Assembly (NCBI GenBank): GCA_020056225.1
Contig: JAGVIE010000059.1
Span: 1 to 64,000, forward strand
From: Bacteroidota bacterium
GTDB taxonomy: Bacteria > Bacteroidota > Ignavibacteria > UBA10030 > SZUA-254
Direction of reading: 5' to 3'
DNA length: 64,000 bases
A model generated the notes under the pieces. It worked only from the letters and a program-made list of their open reading frames with translations. It was not told where the DNA came from and did not search any database. Positions within the stretch are counted from its first letter, which is position 1. Each line of letters starts with the position of its first letter. A program made the translations under genes and the position numbers. This document shows positions 25,801 to 34,904 of this stretch, piece by piece.

Positions 25801-26415
25801 TTATTCTTTGCTATCTGTAAGTATTTTAATTAGGTCTGAAATTTCCTTGTCCTTTTTTGGACTTTCGTCAACGTGTGAAAAATAATTTTGAGTATTTGGA
25901 GCCCAGTCAAAATATATCCCCGATATTTTAGCCAGCATTTCATCATGTTGTGATTTGCTTAAAGCGAGTTTCCGTTCAAATATTTTTCTTGAGCTTTCAT
26001 CAACTGTCTCAACATAAACTTGTAAAATATAGTCTCCAGCTAAGAAGTCGTAATTGCTTCCGTCTCTTGGGAGGAGGAAATGATGATTACAAGCTATTCC
26101 ACTTTTATTCACGAAAAGTCCGCTTCCCCTTACAAGTCCATTGTTGTCATATACCCAAACGTTGAAGTTTTGGACCATTTCACCTCTCTGTAAACGAATG
26201 AACATATTTTGAATATACTTCCCTCTTTCAGAAGTGCTGTATAGTAAAGTCCTAATAAATACTTTATTATGTCTTCCCTCACCACCGTCAGGTCCAAAAA
26301 AAATTATTGTAGGTCTGGTCATTTTCAAAACTCCCTTTTGCAATTTGGTCAACCAAAATGTCAATGCGGATATTGTCAATGCGGTTATAGATATTATGAT
26401 GCTGATATAATTCAT
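25801..26415 (-). CDS. Single-pass membrane protein paired with SIR2 effector
   Basis: A 204-residue protein with one N-terminal membrane helix (IISITALTISALTFWLT, about 5-24), a beta-rich middle with a jelly-roll feel (HNKVFIRTLLYSTSERGKYI, VYDNNGLVRGSGLFV) and a charged C-terminus. I do not recognise a named family. It precedes the SIR2 gene on the same strand and would be co-transcribed. By analogy with other membrane-plus-effector pairs it could be a sensor or anchor for the NADase; that is inference from position only. Confidence 0.65.
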   Translation of the reverse strand: MNYISIIISITALTISALTFWLTKLQKGVLKMTRPTIIFFGPDGGEGRHNKVFIRTLLYSTSERGKYIQNMFIRLQRGEMVQNFNVWVYDNNGLVRGSGLFVNKSGIACNHHFLLPRDGSNYDFLAGDYILQVYVETVDESSRKIFERKLALSKSQHDEMLAKISGIYFDWAPNTQNYFSHVDESPKKDKEISDLIKILTDSKE

Positions 26416-26815
26416 GTTCGGATTCTAATATGGCTTATAACTATTGTATTAACGAATTTCTTTTAACCTATATCTTTCGGATGTTCAATTTGGTTTGGCA
26501 CATAAAAACTAATTCCATTTTCTTTTATTTTAAGAAATCGAGAGGATTTAATTCATCTTATCTACTTTAATATCCTGGATGCCCATATATGCCACGTCCC
26601 CAAATATCCTCTTTCTCGCTCCGCACATTATAACAAAAATCTTAGAAGATGTCAAGCATAAAACAAGTTTTGCATTAGTGCGGTTGGTCAACACAGCCTA
26701 TGTTTGCAAAAGCAATATCCTTATCTTAAATTATAATTGTATAACAGAGTGTTTTCTCCTTTTTAAGTCGAATTCACTATCTTTTATTTCCATTAGAACG
26801 AAATTGAAATAAGTT
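26416..26815. other. Gene-free spacer with a dispersed repeat
   Basis: A 400-bp A+T-rich interval between the SIR2 locus and feoA. No ORF in it shows protein-like features. It contains one copy of a dispersed element (26579-26657). A Fur-type or other operator ahead of feoA could not be identified with confidence. Confidence 0.6.
26579..26657 (+). repeat. Dispersed about 80-bp repeat, copy 1
   Basis: Shares the ordered blocks ATGCCCATAT, TCCC-AAATATCCTC, CGC, CAAAAATC and TAGAAGATGTCAAGC with 46869-46948, roughly 70-75 percent identical over 80 bp; weaker similarity continues about 60 bp upstream. Both copies are intergenic, in the same orientation and next to accessory genes. Confidence 0.65.
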
Positions 26816-27070
26816 ATGTTAAAATCTAAGAATACTATCCCGCTTAATTCAGCAACAACTGGTCAGCACCTGAGGATCGCTTCTGTGCCCCATGGGACGC
26901 TTAAAGCGCAATTTGTTCGTTTAGGTATCCACGAAGGCGAGAAAGTAAAATGTTTAGAGCGATTACCGGGGGGAACGATAGTCGTGCAAAAAAACAGACA
27001 ACAGATTGCAATCGGTCACCAGTTAGCTAAACAGATTATGGTGGTTGTTCTCGGTGATAAGGAAAAATAA
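26816..27070 (+). CDS. feoA: FeoA family protein
   Basis: An 84-residue SH3-like FeoA protein (LRIASVPHGTLKAQFVRLGI, EGEKVKCLERLPGGTIVV). FeoA is a small cytoplasmic partner that supports FeoB ferrous-iron transport, probably by contact with its G domain. It ends two bases before feoB and is surely co-transcribed. Confidence 0.92.
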   Translation: MLKSKNTIPLNSATTGQHLRIASVPHGTLKAQFVRLGIHEGEKVKCLERLPGGTIVVQKNRQQIAIGHQLAKQIMVVVLGDKEK

Positions 27071-27072
27071 AG

Positions 27073-28956
27073 ATGGAAGAAAATAAATCAGAAAATTTAA
27101 ATCATTTTGAAAAACATCGGCATCCCGATCTTTCATTTTTTGAGAAGGATATCAACAAGTCGAAGTTGGTGCTTGTTGGTAATCCTAACGTCGGTAAATC
27201 ATTAGTCTTTAACGAATTGAGCGGGATGAATGTGGAGGTTTCCAATTATCCCGGCACGACGGTTGAAATTATAAAGGGTTATTATCTCAATTACGTTGTT
27301 TACGATACGCCGGGTGTGTACGGCGTGTCATCGTTCAATGATGAAGAGATTGTTGCGCGTGATGAGATTCTCGGCGCCGATATTATTCTGAACATCGTTG
27401 ATGCGACACACCTCGAGAGGGATCTCTTCCTCACGCAGCAATTAATTGACATGGGGAAAAAGATAGTGGTACTGCTGAATTTTATGGATGATGTGAAGCG
27501 GCACGGTATCGAGGTCGATCTAGGTAAACTCTCTCAGTTTTTGGGTGTCGAGGTCATTCCAATAGTTGCAGTGAAAAAGGTTGGGTTTGATGAAATCGCA
27601 CAAGGAATTGAGAATGCCCGTGAAGGTGTTCAACGGGAAGGAAGACATTCTTCGCTTCATTCTATGTTGAAGATGGTCGGCTCGCAAGCCGAAGCTCTGA
27701 TGATTCTTGAGGGAGATGAATTCATTGCTAAGCGACATGGTGTTCCGCCGGGCAACGCACGCGACGAGATATACATCGAGCGAAGAAACCGTGTCAATTA
27801 TATTGTCAATCAGGTTGTGGTTGATGTCTCACCGAAGAAAAGATATTCGGAGTTGATTGGTCGCTGGGCGATCAGACCTTTGACAGGTATTCCTATGCTC
27901 GCGTTGGCACTCTTCCTTGCTTATCTCTTCGTGGGAAAATTTGTCGCTCAGGATGTAGTGAATTTCACCGAGCAGCAAATCGGGAAAGCACATTGGGAAC
28001 CCTGGCTTCGCGAGGTTATTTCCAGGATAATTCCGGTGTCATCATGGTGGAATGCGCTCCTCGTAGGTGATTTCGGCATTATTACGATGACAACCACGTA
28101 TCTTATATTCTTGCTTCTTCCGCTCGTTACAGCATTTTACATCGCACTTTCTCTGATGGAAGACAGCGGTTACTTGCCGCGTCTGGCAACTATGGTTGAT
28201 AGAACATTAAGTGTACTGGGATTGAATGGAAGAGCAGTAATACCGCTTATTCTTGGTTTCGGGTGCGTGACCTCCGCAACCATAACCACACGATTGCTTG
28301 GAACAGAAAGAGAAAAAACAATTGCCACAGCGCTTTTGCAGTTTGTAATTCCTTGCTCTGCTCAGCTTGCGGTGATAGCCGCACTATTGGCAGGAGCCGG
28401 TATGTTGCCGATGCTTGTTTACACTATTACTATCCTCGCTGTCTTAATCGCTATCGGTACAATTTTAAATAAATTTTTAAAAGGAGAATCGGCTCCATTA
28501 CTTCTTGATCTGCCGCCGATGCGTATCCCGAGACTTGAAAATGTTATACGAAAAACTATTTACCGAACCTACAACTTTATGAAGGAAGCATCGGGCTGGT
28601 TTTTTGTAGGAGCGCTTGCCGTGGGGATCGCTCAGATTACAGGTTTTCTTGTTTACTTAGAGCAATTACTCATTCCACTCACTACTCATTGGCTTCAACT
28701 TCCGGCTGATGCCTCAATAGCATTCATCATGGGTGTCGTTCGGCGAGATTTCGGTGCGGCAGGATTGTACCACATGGTGTTAACGCCCATGCAAATTACC
28801 GTTGCTCTCATTACAATCACTCTTTTTGTTCCCTGCATAGCGTCACTGATGGTGATGATGAAAGAGCGCGGGTTGAAAGAAGGAATGATCATCTGGATAG
28901 GGACATGGGTAGTCGCATTTTTTATCGGTGGTCTCGTTTCACATATCGTTATTTGA
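27073..28956 (+). CDS. feoB: Ferrous iron transporter FeoB
   Basis: A 627-residue inner-membrane Fe2+ transporter. The N-terminal G domain shows G1 GNPNVGKS (about 37-44), G3 DTPG and G4 LNFMDD. The membrane region carries two Gate motifs with LILGFGCVTSATITTRLL and FIMGVVRRDFGAAGLYHM. The protein is shorter than the 700-770 of E. coli type, mainly in the linker and C-terminus, which is common outside Proteobacteria. Confidence 0.95.
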   Translation: MEENKSENLNHFEKHRHPDLSFFEKDINKSKLVLVGNPNVGKSLVFNELSGMNVEVSNYPGTTVEIIKGYYLNYVVYDTPGVYGVSSFNDEEIVARDEILGADIILNIVDATHLERDLFLTQQLIDMGKKIVVLLNFMDDVKRHGIEVDLGKLSQFLGVEVIPIVAVKKVGFDEIAQGIENAREGVQREGRHSSLHSMLKMVGSQAEALMILEGDEFIAKRHGVPPGNARDEIYIERRNRVNYIVNQVVVDVSPKKRYSELIGRWAIRPLTGIPMLALALFLAYLFVGKFVAQDVVNFTEQQIGKAHWEPWLREVISRIIPVSSWWNALLVGDFGIITMTTTYLIFLLLPLVTAFYIALSLMEDSGYLPRLATMVDRTLSVLGLNGRAVIPLILGFGCVTSATITTRLLGTEREKTIATALLQFVIPCSAQLAVIAALLAGAGMLPMLVYTITILAVLIAIGTILNKFLKGESAPLLLDLPPMRIPRLENVIRKTIYRTYNFMKEASGWFFVGALAVGIAQITGFLVYLEQLLIPLTTHWLQLPADASIAFIMGVVRRDFGAAGLYHMVLTPMQITVALITITLFVPCIASLMVMMKERGLKEGMIIWIGTWVVAFFIGGLVSHIVI

Positions 28957-29178
28957 ATGAACATGAACAATGCCTCGAGCGAAAGTACAAATCTTCAACA
29001 AAAGCTAAGTTCTGAAGCACGGGCTTGTCCGCAATGCAAGTTCACTATCGACAATCCATTGGTAGAGCTATGTCCTCGCTGTAATGCCTCTCTGCCTCAT
29101 ATCGAGGTTGACTGTCAGGGTTGTGTGCACAGTTTTTTGTGTCCCATCGGAAAAAATCGTAGATTTACACACCAATAA
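28957..29178 (+). CDS. Small zinc-ribbon protein following feoB
   Basis: A 73-residue protein with four cysteine pairs or part-pairs: CPQC, CPRC, CQGC and a final C in FLCPIGK. The first two look like a zinc ribbon, the last three could hold a metal or cluster. It starts directly after the feoB stop. Position suggests an iron-related accessory role like FeoC, but it has no sequence likeness to the winged-helix FeoC. Confidence 0.6.
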   Translation: MNMNNASSESTNLQQKLSSEARACPQCKFTIDNPLVELCPRCNASLPHIEVDCQGCVHSFLCPIGKNRRFTHQ

Positions 29179-29262
29179 TTCAAATCTTTACACCAAAATC
29201 GTCTATTTCAATTGAGAATATTTGATTTTGCTGTTTAAATCAAAATTTCAGAGGATTCATAT

Positions 29263-30591
29263 ATGAAGAAGATAAAAGTCATTATTATGGGGGCAGCAGG
29301 AAGAGATTTCCATAATTTCAATACCATCTATCGGGATAATGAACTTTATGATGTTGTAGCATTTACAGCAACTCAAATACCTAATATAGAAGGAAGAAAG
29401 TATCCAGCCGAGCTTGCAGGTAAACTCTATCCAAAGGGAATTCCAATCTTTCCCGAGTCTGATCTAAAAGAGCTGATTCAAAAAAATAATGTCGATGAAG
29501 TAGTCTTTGCGTACTCGGATGTTTCATTCAATTATATAATGATGAAAGCATCGTTTGTCAATGCCGCCGGAGCTGACTTTAAATTACTTGGCGCAAAGCC
29601 GACCATGTTGAAAAGCAAGGTCCCGGTAATAGCGGTCGTTGCAGTACGCACCGGTTCAGGAAAGAGCCAAACATCTCGAAAAGTTTGTAAGCTTCTCCGC
29701 GAGATGGGCAAACGAGTCGTAGCTATACGTCACCCTATGCCGTACGGTGATCTGGTAAAACAGAAGGTACAACGTTATCAAACACTGGATGATCTTGTTA
29801 AATTTGAATGTACTGTTGAGGAGATGGAAGAGTACGAGCCGCACATCGTACATGGGACGATAATTTATGCCGGTGTTGATTATGAGGCAATCCTCCGACA
29901 GGCGGAACAAGAAGCCGATGTGATCGTCTGGGATGGCGGCAATAACGATATGTCGTTTTATCAACCCGATCTTACTATCACTGTTGCCGATCCTCATCGT
30001 CCGGGTCATGAAATTAGTTATTATCCCGGTGCTACTAACATCATGCTCGCCGATGTAATTATCATAAACAAAGTTGAATCAGCGACACGGGAAAATATAG
30101 ATATTGTCAGAAAAAATATTCGGGCGGTAAATCCAAACGCAATTGTAATCGAAGCCGCATCACCGATTACAGCAGAGGATGAAACACTAATCCGCGGAAA
30201 ACGCGTTCTTGTCGTTGAAGATGGACCGACTCTTACGCACGGTGAGATGGCATACGGTGCCGGTGTTATCGCCGCTCAGAAATTCGGAGCTTCGCAAGTA
30301 ATCGATCCACGTCCATGGGTTGTGAATTCTATTGCAGAAACATTTGCAAAATATCCTAAGATTGGAACACTCCTTCCGGCGATGGGTTATGGCGGCAAGC
30401 AGATTAAAGACCTGGAGACAACAATTAATCGGGTGGATTGTGACACTGTCATAATTGGAACTCCAATCGATCTTCGGCGCATCATAAAGATTAACAAACC
30501 TTCGGTTCGTGTCAATTATGATCTGGATGAGATCGCAAAACCCGATTTAAATGATATTCTCACAAATTTTTTAAAGAAGATAAAGGGATAA
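29263..30591 (+). CDS. COG2403 P-loop protein (cyclic 2,3-DPG synthetase-like)
   Basis: A 442-residue predicted nucleotide-binding enzyme. An N-terminal Rossmann-like region (MGAAGRDFHNFN) precedes a P-loop RTGSGKSQTSRKV near residue 130, then conserved IRHPMPYGDL, WDGGNNDMSFY and ADPHRPGHE. One archaeal relative makes cyclic 2,3-diphosphoglycerate; bacterial members are uncharacterised. It heads a run of carbamoyl-phosphate genes and begins after a GAGGATTCATAT ribosome site. A function connected with carbamoyl phosphate or nitrogen metabolism is inferred from this context. Confidence 0.85.
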   Translation: MKKIKVIIMGAAGRDFHNFNTIYRDNELYDVVAFTATQIPNIEGRKYPAELAGKLYPKGIPIFPESDLKELIQKNNVDEVVFAYSDVSFNYIMMKASFVNAAGADFKLLGAKPTMLKSKVPVIAVVAVRTGSGKSQTSRKVCKLLREMGKRVVAIRHPMPYGDLVKQKVQRYQTLDDLVKFECTVEEMEEYEPHIVHGTIIYAGVDYEAILRQAEQEADVIVWDGGNNDMSFYQPDLTITVADPHRPGHEISYYPGATNIMLADVIIINKVESATRENIDIVRKNIRAVNPNAIVIEAASPITAEDETLIRGKRVLVVEDGPTLTHGEMAYGAGVIAAQKFGASQVIDPRPWVVNSIAETFAKYPKIGTLLPAMGYGGKQIKDLETTINRVDCDTVIIGTPIDLRRIIKINKPSVRVNYDLDEIAKPDLNDILTNFLKKIKG

Positions 30592-30597
30592 TTGTTT

Positions 30598-31518
30598 ATG
30601 AAAAAAGATTTTTTAAGCATCGCCGATTGGTCAACAGATGAATTGTATCAATTAATCGATCTCTCAAAGAAAATTAAGTCGGAACCGAAAAATTACTCAA
30701 CTTCACTGCAAGGGAAATCGATTGCGACCATATTTGAAAAGCAGTCGCTCAGAACTCACGTGACTTTCGATGTTGGAATACACCAGCTCGGTGCGCATGC
30801 TATCTACCTAACACAGGCTGATATAAGTCTGGGCAAACGCGAGTCCGTTTATGACACAGGGAAGAATCTTGAACGATGGGTGGATGGTATTGTTGTGCGG
30901 ACTTATGCTGATAAAACCTGCACAGACCTTGCTAAGGCAGTGAAGGTGCCTGTAATCAATGCTCTTACCGATCGTGAGCACCCATGCCAGGCGCTGGGTG
31001 ATTTTTTGACTGTTCACGAGAAGATGTGGAGCTTTTTCGGAAAAAAATTCGTCTTCGTCGGAGATGGTAACAATGTATGTCATTCATTGATGCTCTTTGC
31101 TGCAAAGGTTGGTATGAATTTCGTCGCCGCAGTACCCAAAGGATACGAACCCGATAAGAATGTTTTCAAATCTGCCGTCACGTCAGCAAAGAAAATGGGC
31201 TCGACTGTGGAAATCAATCACGATCCTAAAGAAGCAGTGAAGGGTGCAAGTGTTATCTATACAGATGTCTGGACGAGCATGGGGCAGGAAGCCGAAAAAG
31301 AGAAGAGACTGACGATATTCAAAAATTATCAGGTAAATAAAAAATTGATGTCCATCGCCAAATCCGATGCTATCTTCATGCACTGTCTGCCAGCCCATCG
31401 CGGCGAAGAAGTTACAGATGAAGTTATGGATTCAAAAAACTCGGTTGTGTTCGATGAAGCAGAGAATCGCCTGCACACTCAGAAGGCAGTCATGTTTACA
31501 CTGATGAAGGGAGAATGA
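30598..31518 (+). CDS. argF: Ornithine carbamoyltransferase
   Basis: A 306-residue transcarbamylase that makes citrulline from ornithine and carbamoyl phosphate (arginine synthesis) or runs the reverse, catabolic reaction. Motifs: carbamoyl-phosphate site SLRTHVTF (variant of STRTR), HPCQALGD, and the ornithine-specific MHCLPAHRGEEV. ATG 30598 is chosen over TTG 30592. Because it is followed by carbamate kinase, the catabolic arcB role is as likely as anabolic argF; sequence alone does not decide. Confidence 0.9.
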   Translation: MKKDFLSIADWSTDELYQLIDLSKKIKSEPKNYSTSLQGKSIATIFEKQSLRTHVTFDVGIHQLGAHAIYLTQADISLGKRESVYDTGKNLERWVDGIVVRTYADKTCTDLAKAVKVPVINALTDREHPCQALGDFLTVHEKMWSFFGKKFVFVGDGNNVCHSLMLFAAKVGMNFVAAVPKGYEPDKNVFKSAVTSAKKMGSTVEINHDPKEAVKGASVIYTDVWTSMGQEAEKEKRLTIFKNYQVNKKLMSIAKSDAIFMHCLPAHRGEEVTDEVMDSKNSVVFDEAENRLHTQKAVMFTLMKGE

Positions 31519-31519
31519 T

Positions 31520-32470
31520 CTGAAGAATTCCGTTCTTATTGCGATAGGGGGTAATTCGTTAATCCGTGCCGGACAGAAAGGCACTATCCCCGAGCAATTT
31601 GCGAATGCGCGTACAACAGCAGTACAAGTCGGTGAGCTTGCCGAACGCGGTTATAGAATCGTGATTACACACGGTAACGGACCGCAGGTCGGTTCACAGC
31701 TTCTGCGGTCTGAAGCAGGTTCATCGCAAACCTATACTCTACCGCTCGATGTTTGTGTGGCGATGACGCAGGGAGAAATCGGTTACATTTTGCAAACATC
31801 TCTTCAGTCAATTTTGAAAAGTAAGAATATTTCAACGCCGGTCGCAGGTCTCATCACTCAGGTGCTTGTCGATAAGCATGATAAAGCATTTCTGAATCCA
31901 ACCAAACCGATAGGTCCTTTTTATTCAAAAGAAGCTGCGCAGAAAAAAAAGGACGAACTCGGCTGGGATATCGTTGAAGATGCAGCGCGCGGATATCGGA
32001 GGGTTGTGCCTTCGCCGAAACCATTGGATATAATTGAACTTGAAATTATAAAAGATTGTCTGGAAAAAGGGATCATTGTGATCGCTTCTGGAGGAGGAGG
32101 AATTCCGGTCAGCAAAGAAAATGGAACTATCATAGGCGTAGAGGCGGTAATCGATAAAGATCGAGCTTCGGCGCTGCTTGCAAATCAACTTGACGTTGAA
32201 TGTTTTATCATATCCACGGAAGTCGAACAGGTGTATATTAATTTCAAGAAACCGAATCAAACAGCAATTCACAAAATTTCTCTTGAAGAAGCGAAAAAAT
32301 ATCTTGTCGAAGGACATTTCCTCGAGGGAAGTATGAAACCGAAGATTGAAGCGGCGATCGACTTTCTTGAGGGTGGCGGAAAACAAGTTATTATTACCGA
32401 CCCTGAACATATTGTCGCCGCGCTCGATGGTCAAACGGGAACACATATTATCGGAAGGAGTCCGCTATGA
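31520..32470 (+). CDS. arcC: Carbamate kinase, apparent CTG start
   Basis: A 316-residue amino-acid-kinase-fold enzyme interconverting carbamoyl phosphate plus ADP and carbamate plus ATP. Motifs: AIGGNSLI at the N-terminus, THGNGPQVG, and ASGGGGIPV. The frame has no ATG, GTG or TTG before the essential glycine-rich N-terminus; its only plausible start is CTG at 31520, with AAGGGAG seven bases upstream. Starting at the first GTG (31661) would delete the GGN motif. It overlaps pyrB by four bases. Confidence 0.88.
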   Translation: MKNSVLIAIGGNSLIRAGQKGTIPEQFANARTTAVQVGELAERGYRIVITHGNGPQVGSQLLRSEAGSSQTYTLPLDVCVAMTQGEIGYILQTSLQSILKSKNISTPVAGLITQVLVDKHDKAFLNPTKPIGPFYSKEAAQKKKDELGWDIVEDAARGYRRVVPSPKPLDIIELEIIKDCLEKGIIVIASGGGGIPVSKENGTIIGVEAVIDKDRASALLANQLDVECFIISTEVEQVYINFKKPNQTAIHKISLEEAKKYLVEGHFLEGSMKPKIEAAIDFLEGGGKQVIITDPEHIVAALDGQTGTHIIGRSPL

Positions 32471-33387
32471 GACTAAATCACATTATCGAGTCACAACAGT
32501 TCACGCTTCCTACGCTCGTTGAATTGTTTGAACTTACAGATCGGATGGAACATACACACGCGCGCGGTGGAACGCAGGATTATCATAACAAAATTATGGC
32601 GTCATTGTTTTATGAACATTCTACACGAACCAGGTTCTCGTTCGAGTCAGCCATGTACCGGCTTGGCGGAAACGTGTTATCGACCGAACGCGCGAATACG
32701 TTTTCTTCGGTAGCTGCGGGCGAAACACTCGAAGATACAATCCGGGTTGTGGGAAATTATGCCGATGTTATAGTCTTACGCCATAATGAAGTAGGCGGCG
32801 CACAACGTGCGGCTGCCGTTTCAACAATCCCGGTCATCAATGCCGGAGATGGTAAGGGTGGACAGCATCCCACACAAGCTCTTCTCGATTTATACACCAT
32901 CTACAAAGGTGTAAAAACGATCGAAGGTGTAAAAGTTGCCTTAGTCGGCAATCTTACCGATGGAAGAACCGTAAGGTCGCTTGCTTATCTTCTCGGGAAA
33001 TTTGACCGCGTTAAACTATTCTTCGTGGCGCCATCTTCATTTCAGATAAAACAAGATATACTCGATTATCTAACGAAACACAACGTGTGGTTCTCGTTGG
33101 AGAGCGATCTGAAAAAAGTTTTACCCGAAGTGGATGTTGTTTACAGTACCCGGATTGAGCCTGAACTGCTCACCCAAAAGGGCGAGAGGCTTGAAACGAT
33201 CTCAAAATATTTCATCGACGATAATATATTGAAACTCATGCCGCGCAGTGCGTTACTGATGCATCCTTTACCGCGGCTTCATGAAATATCTCCATCGGTC
33301 GATAGCGATCCACGAGCCGCTTATTTCAGACAAACAAGAAATGGAGTTCTCATAAGAATGGCGCTTCTTGTTTCTGTTTTAGGATAA
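32467..33387 (+). CDS. pyrB: Aspartate carbamoyltransferase catalytic subunit
   Basis: A 306-residue ATCase catalytic chain, the committed step of pyrimidine synthesis. Motifs: STRTRFSFESAM, HPTQALLD and MHPLPR. It starts inside the carbamate kinase stop (ATGA overlap), so translation is coupled. No regulatory pyrI chain is adjacent. Its end abuts that of the convergent MFS gene with no spacer. Confidence 0.93.
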   Translation: MRLNHIIESQQFTLPTLVELFELTDRMEHTHARGGTQDYHNKIMASLFYEHSTRTRFSFESAMYRLGGNVLSTERANTFSSVAAGETLEDTIRVVGNYADVIVLRHNEVGGAQRAAAVSTIPVINAGDGKGGQHPTQALLDLYTIYKGVKTIEGVKVALVGNLTDGRTVRSLAYLLGKFDRVKLFFVAPSSFQIKQDILDYLTKHNVWFSLESDLKKVLPEVDVVYSTRIEPELLTQKGERLETISKYFIDDNILKLMPRSALLMHPLPRLHEISPSVDSDPRAAYFRQTRNGVLIRMALLVSVLG

Positions 33388-34647
33388 TTATTTTCCGACA
33401 TCTTTTTTGATCGCCGCCAAACGCGGTTCATGAACTATCAGAATTAGTAACGCAATTCCGATTAGCGAACAAAATCCACCTATCCAAAAAACCGCATGAT
33501 AACCGATCAGATCGCTTATCCACCCTCCTAATAAACCTGAAAGATATAGCGGCGCAAGCGCGGTGTTCATCAAGCCTATGTAAGTTGATCGCTGTTCGAT
33601 CGGACTGTATTCGAGCGCGAGATTGTGCCGAGTCATCAGTTCCGACCCGAGATTAATTCCCATAAAGAAAAAACTTATTTTGAACCATACCAACGATGGT
33701 GAGATCAAAGCAAATACACTTGCCGCAAGCAATGCGCCGGCTGCAATTATCAGAGCAAGTTTGTTCCCGAACCGATCCGCGAAATATCCAATAATCAAAG
33801 CTCCGATTCCCTGACCAACAACCATCATCAACGTGAACTGCCCGACGATACTCTCCTCTGCGTGGAAGTGTTTTAGACCATATACCGTAAAAAATCCAAG
33901 AGGCATTGCCGCTAGGATTAAAAAAGTTGAGGCAAAAATAAATTTTCTAAAAAGGATATTGTTCAGAAATACATTCTGCAGCTGCTTCAGGTAATCTCTC
34001 ATCGATTGAATGGGGAGGACAGCGCTTGGATGTTCTTCGATGATTCCATTTTGGAGGATGATTGAAATGAACTGGAGAGTGAATGTCACGAAAAATATCA
34101 AAGTATAGCTCGATGGGAATTCAAAATTCGTAAGCAGCCATGTAAGCAGGAAAGCACCGCCGAAAGCTCCGCCGCCTGCCAGTGCGGTCCTCATGCCCGA
34201 CAATCTTCCGCGTAACCCGACCGGCGTAAGCTTAGCGTACATATCGAACCAAAAAGGTGTGGCAACACCTGTCAGCACTTGAAAGAGACCGTACAAGATG
34301 AAAAAAAGTAATAAAGTTAGATGTGTATTCTGTTTTCCTAAGATGAATATGACAACGCTGAGAACAAGAATTACCATGCGTTGAATAAAGCCTAATCTGA
34401 CCGCCCATTTTTTCTTCCAGGGCTGTGCCTGTGCGTACCGCGCGGCGAAAGTTTGGGGGATAAACAACCCGATCCAAACAATTACACCGAGCGCGCCAAT
34501 GGCAATATTGCCTCCCCCGAGACGGTTAACAAGTGCCGGAAGTACTGTCTGTGCAGAGATGAACGAACCGCCTGCGATGAAGAGAGCTCCTTCGAAGAAG
34601 TTGATTAAAAAATTTCGTTTGATGTATCGATCTGGAAATTCTTGCAT
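33388..34647 (-). CDS. MFS transporter
   Basis: A protein of about 419 residues with 12 predicted membrane helices and the cytoplasmic-loop motif GRLSGMRTALAGG between helices 4 and 5 and YFADRFGNK between 8 and 9. Substrate unknown. I chose ATG 34647 (MQEFPDRYIKRN) because the longer frame begins only with a TTG. It converges on pyrB and is transcribed separately from it. Confidence 0.82.
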   Translation of the reverse strand: MQEFPDRYIKRNFLINFFEGALFIAGGSFISAQTVLPALVNRLGGGNIAIGALGVIVWIGLFIPQTFAARYAQAQPWKKKWAVRLGFIQRMVILVLSVVIFILGKQNTHLTLLLFFILYGLFQVLTGVATPFWFDMYAKLTPVGLRGRLSGMRTALAGGGAFGGAFLLTWLLTNFEFPSSYTLIFFVTFTLQFISIILQNGIIEEHPSAVLPIQSMRDYLKQLQNVFLNNILFRKFIFASTFLILAAMPLGFFTVYGLKHFHAEESIVGQFTLMMVVGQGIGALIIGYFADRFGNKLALIIAAGALLAASVFALISPSLVWFKISFFFMGINLGSELMTRHNLALEYSPIEQRSTYIGLMNTALAPLYLSGLLGGWISDLIGYHAVFWIGGFCSLIGIALLILIVHEPRLAAIKKDVGK

Positions 34648-34830
34648 CAGAGAAAAATATTTATTCGGGAAATCATTAATCAAATATAACAAATACAGTG
34701 CAGGTAATCCACTTGCGTTTCGGAACGTAAAAGGTAATACTGTGCTAATTTAGTGATATGCATAGCCGCTTACTTCGTGCGATGCAAGATAAATATATAG
34801 CTCATGAGTCTTCCAACGTGTTTTTCTAAA

Positions 34831-34859
34831 TTGACTTTACTTCAAGGAAACGGTATATT
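34831..34859 (+). promoter_or_regulatory. Sigma70-like promoter for response regulator
   Basis: TTGACT (34831-34836), 17 bp, TATATT (34854-34859), 46 bases before the GTG of the receiver-domain gene. Confidence 0.7.
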
Positions 34860-34904
34860 TATTCAGTCTAGAAAAACTAACATGAAAATATTTTAATTTG
34901 GTTT

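Noticed and set aside
26579-26812. 77-codon plus-strand frame before feoA
   Set aside because: It begins within the dispersed repeat and has no ribosome site; the other repeat copy has no matching frame.
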